From contig NZ_SOEO01000003.1 of NCBI RefSeq assembly GCF_004365655.1, positions 186,001 through 250,000 on the forward strand: a stretch of 64,000 nucleotides of DNA, given 5' to 3'. The notes below the pieces were generated by a model. That model did no database searches. It saw nothing but the letters and a program-made list of their open reading frames with translations, and was not told the DNA's origin. Shown piece by piece: positions 8,601 to 16,641 of this stretch. A program made the translations under genes and the position numbers. Every line of letters starts with the position of its first letter. The first letter of the stretch is position 1. Source of the DNA: Epilithonimonas xixisoli (GTDB lineage: Bacteria > Bacteroidota > Bacteroidia > Flavobacteriales > Weeksellaceae).

Positions 8601-10157
8601 ATGAAGAAAGAACTGATAATTTCCAATGAGGAAGATGCTTCAAAGATTGCATTGTTGGAAGATGGACGCCTTTTTGAACTTCATGAGCAGAAAGCCAAAT
8701 CCGATTTTGTAGTTGGGGATCTTTTTTTAGGGAAAATAAAAAAACTAGCTCCTAATCTGAATGCAGCTTTCGTAAGCATAGGAACAGATAAAGATGCATT
8801 CTTGCATTATCAAGACTTGGGTCCGCAGTTTCTTTCTTATCAGAAATTTCTGAAAAATACCATTGCAAAGAAACAACAGACGTCTAGCCTGAAAACAGCT
8901 GAGCGAACCAAAGACATAGATAAACTGGGGACAGTTGATAAAGTTTTGACAGCCGGCGACTTGGTTCTGATTCAGATTACAAAAGAGCCAATCTCTACGA
9001 AAGGTCCAAGGATTTCTACACAGATTTCTCTCACGGGACGTTTTTTGGTTCTGATTCCTTTTGATAATAAAGTTTCCATTTCCAAAAAAGTGAGCGACGG
9101 CGCTGAAAAAGAACGCCTCAAAACTTTGATTGAAAGCATCCGTCCAGAAGGTTTTGGTGTCATCATTAGAACTGTAGCGGAAGGGAAAAAAGTGGCTGAA
9201 CTTCACAATGATATGAATCAGCTGGTGAAAAAGTGGGAAACGACTTTCAAGAATATCCAGAAAAATAAAGTTCCTAGTAAGATCTTGAGTGAAGAAGATA
9301 AAGCTTCTTCTATTCTAAGAGACAACTTCAACCAGGATTTCGTAAGTATCATTTGTGATGATGAGAAAATGGTGGAGGATATGAAATCTTACATCGAGGT
9401 GATTGCGCCGGAGCGTAAGAATATTGTCCAATTCTATGATTCTCACATTCCTTTGATGGAATATTACAACGTTGAAAAGCAACTGAAGCAGAGTTTTGGT
9501 AAACACGTTAATATTCCGGCTTCCAAAGGAGCGTATCTCGTGATAGAGCATACAGAAGCGCTTCACGTGGTAGATGTGAACTCTGGAAACAATATTTCTT
9601 CTGCCAATACCAATAAAACGCACGCTTTGACGGTCAACAAAATGGCGGCCACAGAAATCGCAAGACAACTTCGTCTTCGTGATATGGGCGGAATCATCGT
9701 GGTGGATTTCATTGATATGGTGGATGCGGAACACAGGAAGGAATTGTACGAGCATTTCCGAGATGAAATGAAGCGTGACAAGGCAAGACACAAAATTTTA
9801 CCACCTTCCAAGTTTGGTCTCATCCAGATGACAAGACAGCGTGTCCGCGCAGAAAAAAACATCGAAACCAACGAAGAAAATCCGAACAAAGATGGCGAAA
9901 TCATCGCTCCAATCGTGATTATCGAAAAGATGGAAGATTCCATCAGAACTATTATGGCGACAGAGAAAGGGAAACTTTATCTGCACGTGCATCCATTTGT
10001 AGAAGCTTATCTTACGAAAGGTTTGGCAAGCATCCAAAACAAATGGTTTCTCAAATACAAAAAATGGGTAACTATCATTCCTAGAGATTCTTTCAAGATG
10101 TTGGAGTTCCATCTCTACAACGCTCAGAAAAAGGAATTGATAAGCTTTTCCAATTAA
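8601..10157 (+). CDS. rng: Ribonuclease G (Rne/Rng family)
   Basis: 518 residues, typical for RNase G rather than the longer RNase E. This endonuclease processes rRNA precursors and decays mRNA. An S1 RNA-binding domain is near the N-terminus (GDLFLGKIKKLAPNLNAAFVSIG, split at about 42-64), followed by an inserted segment, the RNase H-like and DNase I-like catalytic region with VVDVNSG (about 330) and GGIIVVDFIDM (about 370), where the two aspartates bind Mg2+. The C-terminus covers the small domain. The zinc-link CxxC of enterobacterial RNase E is not seen. Downstream is a clear terminator. The small basic protein gene 108 bases upstream is on the same strand. Confidence 0.92.
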   Translation: MKKELIISNEEDASKIALLEDGRLFELHEQKAKSDFVVGDLFLGKIKKLAPNLNAAFVSIGTDKDAFLHYQDLGPQFLSYQKFLKNTIAKKQQTSSLKTAERTKDIDKLGTVDKVLTAGDLVLIQITKEPISTKGPRISTQISLTGRFLVLIPFDNKVSISKKVSDGAEKERLKTLIESIRPEGFGVIIRTVAEGKKVAELHNDMNQLVKKWETTFKNIQKNKVPSKILSEEDKASSILRDNFNQDFVSIICDDEKMVEDMKSYIEVIAPERKNIVQFYDSHIPLMEYYNVEKQLKQSFGKHVNIPASKGAYLVIEHTEALHVVDVNSGNNISSANTNKTHALTVNKMAATEIARQLRLRDMGGIIVVDFIDMVDAEHRKELYEHFRDEMKRDKARHKILPPSKFGLIQMTRQRVRAEKNIETNEENPNKDGEIIAPIVIIEKMEDSIRTIMATEKGKLYLHVHPFVEAYLTKGLASIQNKWFLKYKKWVTIIPRDSFKMLEFHLYNAQKKELISFSN

Positions 10158-10167
10158 AAAATTTAAA

Positions 10168-10199
10168 AACTTTGCTAAATATTTGGCAAAGTTTTTTGT
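10168..10199 (+). terminator. Intrinsic terminator after rng
   Basis: AACTTTGC and its complement GCAAAGTT form the stem around AAATATTTG, followed by a T-run, just after the rng stop. Confidence 0.8.
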
Positions 10200-10264
10200 T
10201 TGTATTAACTAATATTTAACGCACACATTCTGTTATTTAAAATATAATTATGATATTTTGGTCA

Positions 10265-10272
10265 TACTTTTG
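10265..10272 (+). promoter_or_regulatory. Promoter -7 box upstream of porX
   Basis: TACTTTTG matches TAnnTTTG. It lies 26 bases before the porX ATG. No convincing TTTG was found at the expected distance, so only the -7 box is called. Confidence 0.5.
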
Positions 10273-10298
10273 ATACTTAAACTTAAATTAAAAAATAT

Positions 10299-11843
10299 AT
10301 GTCAGGAAAAATTTTATGGATCGATGATGAAGTAGATTTACTCAAACCTCATATTGTCTTTCTGGAAAACAAAGGTTATAGTGTAACACCAGTGAATAAT
10401 GTGAATGAGGCTTTGGAATTGATTGAAAAAGAAAAATTTGTTCTGACTCTTCTTGACGAAAATATGCCCGGAATCTCCGGTCTGGAAGCGATTCCAATGA
10501 TTAAAGAAAAAGATAATGCGCTGAAAATCGTAATGGTCACCAAAAGTGAGGAAGAGCACATTATGGAACAGGCAATTGGTTCTCAAATAGAGGATTATAT
10601 TTTGAAACCTGTGAATCCAAATCAGGTTCTTTTGTCATTAAAGAAAATCCTTCAAAGCGAATCTTTGGTTGAGCAAAAAACAATCGTGGATTATCAGCAA
10701 GAATTCCGAAACTTGAGTATGGAATTATCTTATCTTAGAACTTACCAAGATTGGGCAGAATATTACAAGAAAATCCTGAATTGGGAAGTGAAATTTGACA
10801 AAGTTTCGGACAATGAATTTGGTGATTTGCTTCAAAATCAAAAAGAAGAAGCCAATATCCAATTCTCGAAATTCATCGAAAATAATTACGAAGATTGGCT
10901 TCACGGCAACGAGAAACCGATGATGAGCCACACGCTTTTCAAAGACAAAGTGAAACCGGAATTGGAGAAAGAAAAAGTTCTGCTCTTGATGGTCGATAAC
11001 TTGAGATATGACCAGTGGAAAGTCATAGAACCGCTCTTCACAAAGTTCTATAACAAAACTTCAGAAGATTACTATTTCAGTATTTTGCCAACCGCCACGC
11101 AATACGCTCGTAACTCATTCTTTGCAGGATTGATGCCATCAGAAATCGAAAAAAGATTCCCAAACAATTGGTTCAATGATAACGAAGAAGGCAACAAAAA
11201 CGAATTCGAAAGAGACTTCCTAGAAGATCAAATGAAACGTTTGGGCTTATCCAGCAAATCAATGAAATATCTGAAAATCCTAAATTCAGATTTCGAAAAA
11301 AAGATTTTAGAAGATTTCAATCAGCATAAGAACAATGATTTGTTGGTGATTGTTTACAACTTCATCGATATTTTGTCCCACGCAAAAACCGACAACAATA
11401 TTGTAAATCAACTGATTAGAGACGATAAAACTTTCAGGTCATTGACTTACAACTGGTTCGAGAATTCATCATTATTGAAAATTATCAAATTGGCATCAGA
11501 AAATGGATTCAAATTGGTGATTACGACCGATCACGGCACAATTTATGTTAAAAAACCTAGTAAGGTGGTTGGCGACAGAGAAACATCTACCAACATAAGA
11601 TACAAAACCGGACGAAGTTTAACCTACGAAGACAAAGACGTTTGGGCAATCAATGATCCTGGAAAACTCTTTCTACCAAAGGGAAATCTGAGTTCAAAAT
11701 ATATATTTGCGAAGAATAATATTTTCCTCGCATATCCAAAAAACTATAATCACTTTGTGAATTATTACAAAGAAACTTATCAGCACGGTGGGATTTCCCT
11801 CGAGGAAGTCATCATCCCGATAAGCATATTAGAACCCAAGTAG
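10299..11843 (+). CDS. porX: PorX, response regulator with PglZ domain (type IX secretion control)
   Basis: 514 residues. The N-terminal receiver domain has the acidic pair in WIDDEVD (about 9-10), the phospho-acceptor Asp53 in LLDENMPG and the conserved Lys in ILKPVNP near 107. A helical linker follows, then an alkaline-phosphatase-superfamily PglZ domain (about 205-514) with MVDNLRYDQWK and the metal-ligand motif TTDHGT. This layout is that of PorX, which with the sensor PorY and sigma factor SigP controls the type IX secretion system in Bacteroidetes; the PglZ half has been shown in relatives to hydrolyse oligonucleotides. The sensor is not in this window. The gene is monocistronic here, followed by a 534-base gene-free stretch. 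Confidence 0.93.
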   Translation: MSGKILWIDDEVDLLKPHIVFLENKGYSVTPVNNVNEALELIEKEKFVLTLLDENMPGISGLEAIPMIKEKDNALKIVMVTKSEEEHIMEQAIGSQIEDYILKPVNPNQVLLSLKKILQSESLVEQKTIVDYQQEFRNLSMELSYLRTYQDWAEYYKKILNWEVKFDKVSDNEFGDLLQNQKEEANIQFSKFIENNYEDWLHGNEKPMMSHTLFKDKVKPELEKEKVLLLMVDNLRYDQWKVIEPLFTKFYNKTSEDYYFSILPTATQYARNSFFAGLMPSEIEKRFPNNWFNDNEEGNKNEFERDFLEDQMKRLGLSSKSMKYLKILNSDFEKKILEDFNQHKNNDLLVIVYNFIDILSHAKTDNNIVNQLIRDDKTFRSLTYNWFENSSLLKIIKLASENGFKLVITTDHGTIYVKKPSKVVGDRETSTNIRYKTGRSLTYEDKDVWAINDPGKLFLPKGNLSSKYIFAKNNIFLAYPKNYNHFVNYYKETYQHGGISLEEVIIPISILEPK

Positions 11844-11914
11844 TTTTTTCATAGTTTATTTGATTTGGGTTTACTGGGCGGAAAGAGGCAACTTTTTCCG
11901 CCTTTTTATAGATT

Positions 11915-12052
11915 AGGAGCAAGAAGTTTGGCTATTCTTTTCATCATTCCAACCCGCTTTCCACTATATCTTTTTTGCTTTCAGAACGTTTTGTCATCCA
12001 AAGAAAATTTCCCAAAAAAGCAAAAAAGGATGCCGTTGCAATCGGGGCTATG
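11915..12052 (+). repeat. Dispersed AGGAGC...GGGCTATG element, copy 1 (long form)
   Basis: It starts AGGAGC and ends GATGCCGTTGCAATCGGGGC-TATG, with CCGCTTTCCACTATATC and two facing TTTTTTGCTTT/AAAAAGCAAAAAA blocks between. The outer AGC...GCT and the inner TTTTTTGC...GCAAAAAA can pair, so the element is a long imperfect stem-loop. It carries about 30 extra bases after AGGAGC compared with the copies at 13869, 37504 and 51540. It lies in the gene-free stretch 11844-12377 after porX. Confidence 0.8.
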
Positions 12053-12093
12053 TTGAGGTTTTTCATTTCTTTTCACGATTTTATTCAATGCCC

Positions 12094-12126
12094 AGCCTTG
12101 TCAAGGTTCAAAACCTTGACAAGGCT
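12094..12126. repeat. Perfect palindrome, 15-bp arms
   Basis: AGCCTTGTCAAGGTT, a three-base spacer CAA, then the exact reverse complement. There is no T-run on either side, so it is not a normal terminator. The CCTTGTCAAGG core recurs in the terminators at 3510 and 24335. Confidence 0.85.
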
Positions 12127-12193
12127 AATTTCAACATTTCCTTTCACAATTCAAATCAAAATCCCGAACTTTGCAGACTAAAGTAATTTCAAT

Positions 12194-12328
12194 ACAAAGA
12201 CACAAATGTAAATGAGAAATCTTCGTAATTAAGCCACAAAGTTTTAACTTCGTTAAATTGAAAAATCTCGGATTTTCCTAGTGCCTTAAAAACGCATATT
12301 AAATAAAATAAATCTTTGTGCCTTTGTG
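12194..12328. repeat. ACAAAG-CACAAA inverted repeat with wide spacing
   Basis: ACAAAGACACAAA near 12194 faces CTTTGTGCCTTTGTG near 12313 across about 110 bases. The arms match at about 12 of 14 positions. The same kind of arms flank the gaps at 29304-29420 and 60121-60188. No gene is visible between the arms. Confidence 0.55.
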
Positions 12329-12342
12329 TTAAAGTAAGCAAA

Positions 12343-12370
12343 TCATTTATCAACCATCATTCATCAATCA
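12343..12370. repeat. Heptanucleotide array upstream of exonuclease III
   Basis: Four exact 7-base steps, TCATTTA TCAACCA TCATTCA TCAATCA, end seven bases before the start codon at 12378. Only one orientation is present. Confidence 0.7.
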
Positions 12371-12377
12371 TAAAAAA

Positions 12378-13142
12378 ATGAGAATCATTTCCTACAACGT
12401 CAACGGAATCCGCGCCGCTTTTACAAAAGATTTTTTGGGTTGGCTCAACGTCGCCAGTCCGGATGTTATCTGCATCCAGGAAAGCAAAGCAGGAAATGAC
12501 CAAATTGATATAGAAAGTTTGGAGAAATTAGGCTATCACAGCTATTGGCATTCCGCAGTGAAGAAAGGTTACAGTGGCGTAGGAATCGCCTCCAAAGTAA
12601 AACCAAATCACATTGAATATGGTTGTGGCATCGAAAGTTATGATAACGAAGGCAGGATTATGCGTGCAGATTTCGAGGGATTTTCTGTCATTTCAGTTTA
12701 TGTTCCGTCTGCTTCCAATATCGAAAGATTGGAATTCAAAATGCAATTCTGTTTTGACTTTTTAGAATACATAAAAGAACTCAGAAAAACCATCCCGAAT
12801 CTCATCATCAGTGGAGATTTCAACATTTGTCATCAGGCGATTGATATTCATAATCCAGTTGGTTTGGCAAACACTTCCGGATTTCTCCCGATGGAAAGAG
12901 AGTGGATGACGAAGTTTATGAACGAAAATAGTTTGACAGACAGTTTCCGACATTTCAATGACCAACCGGACCAATATTCCTGGTGGAGTTACAGAGCTGG
13001 TTCGCGTGCAAGGAACAAAGGCTGGCGTTTGGATTACAACTTCGTCTCGGAACCTTTGAAAGAGAAAATGACCAGAGCCGTAATCCTGCCAGAAGTCAAA
13101 CATTCCGACCATTGCCCGGTAATGGTTGAGCTATCAATATAA
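12378..13142 (+). CDS. xth: Exodeoxyribonuclease III
   Basis: 254 residues. Member of the exonuclease/endonuclease/phosphatase superfamily that acts as an AP endonuclease and 3'-5' exonuclease in base-excision repair. Visible motifs: ISYNVNGIRAA at the start, the metal-binding glutamate in CIQESK, GYSGVGIASK, the SGDFNICH catalytic Asp-Asn pair, and SDHCPVMVEL with the C-terminal catalytic His. ATG at 12378 is the only sensible start. It is flanked on both sides by heptanucleotide arrays and precedes the TRIC-type channel gene on the same strand, 82 bases away. Confidence 0.93.
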   Translation: MRIISYNVNGIRAAFTKDFLGWLNVASPDVICIQESKAGNDQIDIESLEKLGYHSYWHSAVKKGYSGVGIASKVKPNHIEYGCGIESYDNEGRIMRADFEGFSVISVYVPSASNIERLEFKMQFCFDFLEYIKELRKTIPNLIISGDFNICHQAIDIHNPVGLANTSGFLPMEREWMTKFMNENSLTDSFRHFNDQPDQYSWWSYRAGSRARNKGWRLDYNFVSEPLKEKMTRAVILPEVKHSDHCPVMVELSI

Positions 13143-13143
13143 A

Positions 13144-13213
13144 TGATATGCGATGAGTGATAATTGATTTCATTCAGTCGCAATTTATCATCCATCATTT
13201 ATCAATCATCAAT
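13144..13213. repeat. Ten-unit heptanucleotide array, palindromic
   Basis: Ten 7-base steps. The left units are TGATATG, CGATGAG, TGATAAT, TGATTTC and the right units TATCATC, CATCATT, TATCAAT, CATCAAT, so the two halves are roughly reverse complements around a CAGTCGC centre. It fills the gap between exonuclease III and the next gene. Confidence 0.75.
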
Positions 13214-13224
13214 TATAAAAATCC

Positions 13225-13857
13225 GTGCACGAACAAATCAATCTTATCATAGAAATCTTGGGAACCATTTCCTTTGCAATGTCGGGCAGTTTTGCTGCGA
13301 TGCAAAAACGCTTGGATCCTTTTGGCGTTTTGATTATTGCATTTGTAACATCGGTTGGTGGCGGAACTGTTAGAGATTTGCTTTTGGATGTTCCGGTTTT
13401 TTGGATGGTAGATCTTTTGACATTTGTGCTGATACTTTCCACTTGTGTTTTGTCTATGATTTTCAAATCGATTGAGAAGAATTTCAAAGTCACCTTATTT
13501 ATTTTCGATAGTTTTGGATTGGGACTGTTTACAATCATTGGAATACAAAAAGGTCTGACCTTGGGTTATCATCCTTTGATTTGTTTGACTTTGGGAACCA
13601 TCACGGGTTGTTTTGGTGGAATCATCCGGGATATTCTACTAAACCGAATTCCATTGATTTTCCGAAAAGAAATCTATGCTACGGCTTGTATTGTTGGCGG
13701 TGGAATATTTTTGTTATTTGCCAAATTTTCTACGCTATCTTACACTTTTGTTCAGATTTTCACGATTCTTTTGATTGTAACGATCCGAACTTTGGCGGTA
13801 AAATACCATTGGAGAATCCCGAAATTCTATGGCTACGAAAGTAATCAGGAAATGTAA
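13225..13857 (+). CDS. TRIC-family cation channel (UPF0126, YicG-like) membrane protein
   Basis: 210 residues with about seven hydrophobic segments. Two homologous halves each carry a glycine-rich repeat: GGGTVRDLLLDVP (about 47-59) and FGGIIRDILLNRIP (about 132-145), the hallmark of trimeric intracellular cation channels of the bacterial UPF0126 type. It should form a potassium/cation pore in the inner membrane. The start is a GTG at 13225, the only start that keeps the first hydrophobic segment intact. It follows exonuclease III on the same strand; a terminator shared with the convergent gene follows. Confidence 0.88.
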   Translation: MHEQINLIIEILGTISFAMSGSFAAMQKRLDPFGVLIIAFVTSVGGGTVRDLLLDVPVFWMVDLLTFVLILSTCVLSMIFKSIEKNFKVTLFIFDSFGLGLFTIIGIQKGLTLGYHPLICLTLGTITGCFGGIIRDILLNRIPLIFRKEIYATACIVGGGIFLLFAKFSTLSYTFVQIFTILLIVTIRTLAVKYHWRIPKFYGYESNQEM

Positions 13858-13868
13858 ACGACTCGAAT

Positions 13869-13950
13869 CATAGCCCTGATTGCAACGGCATCCTTTTGTG
13901 ATGAGGAACGAAGAGCAAAAGATATAGTGGAAAGCAGGTTCCCGGCTCCT
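13869..13950 (-). repeat. Dispersed AGGAGC...GGGCTATG element, copy 2
   Basis: On the minus strand it begins AGGAGCCGGGAACCTGCTTT, passes through CCACTATATCTTTTGCTC and ends AGGATGCCGTTGCAATCAGG-GCTATG, 82 bases. It is the short form of the element at 11915 in the opposite orientation, and it starts just 12 bases after the TRIC-type gene stop. Confidence 0.85.
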
Positions 13951-13958
13951 AAAAAATA

Positions 13959-13990
13959 AAAAAGGACTGAAAATAGATTCAGTCCTTTTA
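13959..13990. terminator. Bidirectional terminator between convergent genes
   Basis: AAAAGGACTGA and TCAGTCCTTTT form a stem with an A-run on the left and T-run on the right, so it can stop transcription from either side. Confidence 0.85.
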
Positions 13991-13999
13991 AATTATTCC

Positions 14000-14566
14000 T
14001 TAGTTGAATTTGCCTCGCATCCTCATATTCGGATTGTGCATATGTTTTTGCATCGTTGGCATTTTCAATTGATCTTTCATCATTTTGATTTGGTCTGTCA
14101 TCATTCCTGCAGAATCCAGCTGTTTGGCTTCTTCCAGAAGTTTTTGAGCTTCGTTTTTTCTGCCTTTGGCAAGTGCTGATGCGGCAAGGTTCAACTTTGC
14201 CATTGCTCGGTCGTGCTTCATATTCAGGCCGTAATCTAATGCTTTTTTCATCAGTCCTTCTGTTTTGGTTGGATGATCTTGCGCCGATGTCAAAGCCTGC
14301 AAATAGTGGAAGTAACCATATTGACTCTTGTGAAGTTGAGATGTGTAATTGGTAATGCTACCAAGAAATTTCTCGGCTTTTTCCATATTTTGTTTTCTCA
14401 ATTGCCAAAAAGCCAAAAGAATGTATTCGTTTTTGAAGAAAAGCGCAATTGGAATCGCAGACAAAATCACCAAAACTACGCCCCAGCCAATGTTTCGGTT
14501 GAACATCAAGTAAACGCCCAAAGCGATAATGATTGCAGCAATTACGAATTTTATGTACTTGTTCAT
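14000..14566 (-). CDS. Membrane-anchored TPR-like protein
   Basis: 188 residues. Two adjacent transmembrane helices fill residues 5-45 (FVIAAIIIALGVYLMF and GVVLVILSAIPIALFF), followed by a soluble helical region with tetratricopeptide-like pairs (AEKFLGSITNYTSQLHKSQYG; AMAKLNLAASALAKGRKNEA) and a Met/Lys-rich tail. Related Chryseobacterium proteins are, from memory, labelled as DUF2892 or TPR proteins. It probably scaffolds something at the cytoplasmic membrane; the partner is unknown. Monocistronic, ending at the shared terminator. Confidence 0.65.
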   Translation of the reverse strand: MNKYIKFVIAAIIIALGVYLMFNRNIGWGVVLVILSAIPIALFFKNEYILLAFWQLRKQNMEKAEKFLGSITNYTSQLHKSQYGYFHYLQALTSAQDHPTKTEGLMKKALDYGLNMKHDRAMAKLNLAASALAKGRKNEAQKLLEEAKQLDSAGMMTDQIKMMKDQLKMPTMQKHMHNPNMRMRGKFN

Positions 14567-14664
14567 TTTTAAAATTTAGGTTGCAAAGATAATGATTCGC
14601 GACCGAATTTCCGAATCAATGATTGATATTGTTGAAGGTGAATTTACTAAGAATGATTAGTTTT

Positions 14665-16455
14665 TCAAGAATTAAAAAACGTCCAAACCACTTTAGCTTT
14701 CACTTTTCCAAGGATTTCTTCCAAGGTCACTAAGTCTGCTTCTTTGATTCTTTTGACGGATTTTAGTTTTGTCAATAGCATTTCTATGGATTTTGGACCC
14801 ACGCCTGGGATTTGTTCCAGTTCAGATTTTATAGTTGAGTTTGTTCGTCTTGTTCTGTGATGTTTCACGCCAAAACGGTGTGCTTCGTCTCTCACGCGTT
14901 GAAGGATTTTCAGCGTTTCTGCTTTTTTATCAATATACAAAGGAATCGAATCCTCTGGGAAATAGATTTCCTCAAGGCGTTTTGCAATGCCAACGATTGT
15001 GATTTTTCCGTAAAGTCCAAGCAATTTCAAACTTTTTACTGCCGAAGATAATTGTCCTTTTCCACCATCAATTAGAATCAATTGCGGCAACGGTTCGCCT
15101 TCTTCCAGCAATCTTCGGTAACGGCGGTAGATGACTTCTTCCATCGTTTTAAAATCATCCGGACCAACCACAGTTTTCGGATGGAAAATTCTGTAATCTG
15201 CTTTGCTAGGTTTCCCGTCTTTGAAAACGACGCAAGCCGAAACAGGATTAGTTCCCTGGATGTTCGAGTTATCAAAACCTTCGATGTGTCTTGGTTCAAC
15301 CGGCATATGCAGGAGTTTTTGCATTTCTGCCATTATTCGGTTGGTGTGTCTTTCTGGGTCGATGATTTGGACTTGTTTCAGTTTTTCCAGTCTGTATTCT
15401 TTCGCATTTTTCTCGGAAAGTTCCACGATTCTTTTTTTGTCGCCGACTTTGGGAACAATCAATTTAACATTCGGAATTTCTAATGTTAAGTGAAACGGAA
15501 TCAAAATCTCTTTAGAAGTGGAATCAAATTTCTGACGAATCTCCACCAAAGCTTCCTCCAACATATCTTCATCGGTTTCTTCTAAAACTTTTTTAATTTC
15601 AGTTGTGAAACTTTGAACGATGGAACCATTTCTGATTTTAAAATAATTGATATAAGCTGCCGTTTCATCGCTCGTCATTCCAAAAACATCCACGTCATCA
15701 ATGCTTGGATTTACGACGGTATGTTTTTCCTGATAATTTTCGAGAGACTCAATATTATTCTTAATCATCTGAGCTTTTTCGAACTCAAGATTCGATGCAA
15801 AACGGAACATTCTTTCTTCCAGATATTTCTTGGCAAAACGGAAATCTCCTTTGATAATTCCTCTTATCGCTTCTACCTTTTCATCGTAATCTTCTTTGGA
15901 TTCAAGGTCTTCACAAGGTCCATTGCAATTTTTAATGTGATATTCCAGACAAACGCGGTATTTTCCTTCAGCGATTTTTGATGGAGCCAAATTCAGATTA
16001 CAAGTTCTGATTTTATAAAGATTCTTAATTGTATCAAGCAGAACTCGCGCAGGTTTTACTTTAGCGTAAGGGCCAAAATATTCCGAGCCGTCTTTTATTT
16101 TGGTTCGGGTCAAAAAAATTCTTGGAAAATCCTCATTTTTGATGCAAATCCACGGATATGTTTTGTCATCCTTCAACATCACATTATAGAAAGGTTGATG
16201 CGCTTTTATCAGATTATTTTCCAATAAAAGTGCGTCATATTCGCTGTTTACAACGGTTGTCTCCAATCTGTGAATCTTCGAAACCATAATTCTGGTTCGG
16301 TAGCCATTTTGATTTTTGTTGAAGTAGGAGAGAACTCTTTTGTTGAGGTGTTTTGCCTTTCCTACATACAAAAGCTGGTCGTTCTTATCATAATAACGAT
16401 AAACGCCGGGTTCCGATGGAAGTGTTTTGAGTTGAAGTTCTAAGTTGGGATTCAC
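14665..16455 (-). CDS. uvrC: Excinuclease ABC subunit C
   Basis: 596 residues, the usual length. UvrC makes both incisions during nucleotide excision repair. The N-terminal GIY-YIG nuclease reads PSEPGVYRYYDKNDQLLYVG with KAKHL next; a cysteine group (CLEYHIKNCNGPC) marks the Fe-S/zinc region; a UvrB-interacting UVR motif is near 205-240 (FEKAQMIKNNIESL); the RNase H-like second nuclease has GFDNSNIQG and LILIDGGKGQLSSA; tandem helix-hairpin-helix motifs (EQIPGVGPKSIEMLL) finish the protein. The start is a GTG at 16455. Confidence 0.95.
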   Translation of the reverse strand: MNPNLELQLKTLPSEPGVYRYYDKNDQLLYVGKAKHLNKRVLSYFNKNQNGYRTRIMVSKIHRLETTVVNSEYDALLLENNLIKAHQPFYNVMLKDDKTYPWICIKNEDFPRIFLTRTKIKDGSEYFGPYAKVKPARVLLDTIKNLYKIRTCNLNLAPSKIAEGKYRVCLEYHIKNCNGPCEDLESKEDYDEKVEAIRGIIKGDFRFAKKYLEERMFRFASNLEFEKAQMIKNNIESLENYQEKHTVVNPSIDDVDVFGMTSDETAAYINYFKIRNGSIVQSFTTEIKKVLEETDEDMLEEALVEIRQKFDSTSKEILIPFHLTLEIPNVKLIVPKVGDKKRIVELSEKNAKEYRLEKLKQVQIIDPERHTNRIMAEMQKLLHMPVEPRHIEGFDNSNIQGTNPVSACVVFKDGKPSKADYRIFHPKTVVGPDDFKTMEEVIYRRYRRLLEEGEPLPQLILIDGGKGQLSSAVKSLKLLGLYGKITIVGIAKRLEEIYFPEDSIPLYIDKKAETLKILQRVRDEAHRFGVKHHRTRRTNSTIKSELEQIPGVGPKSIEMLLTKLKSVKRIKEADLVTLEEILGKVKAKVVWTFFNS

Positions 16456-16641
16456 AGAGCAAATTTACGGAATATGAATTATAAATGTGAGGCTTGTTCT
16501 AATTTTTAAAATCTCACTGATGTCGCAGATTGAGCAAATTTTAAACCTAAAAGGAATCTGCGAATTTACTCATTCAACAATAATATTATTTTTTAAAATT
16601 ATCGATTAATTTGTACCTTGCCTTTACGAAACCGAAATATT

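Noticed and set aside
9315-9943. Antisense frames within rng
   Set aside because: Shadow frames of a strongly conserved gene on the other strand.
11865-12181. Two overlapping plus-strand frames after porX (63 and 68 residues)
   Set aside because: They run through the dispersed repeat element and the palindrome at 12094 and show no protein-like composition.
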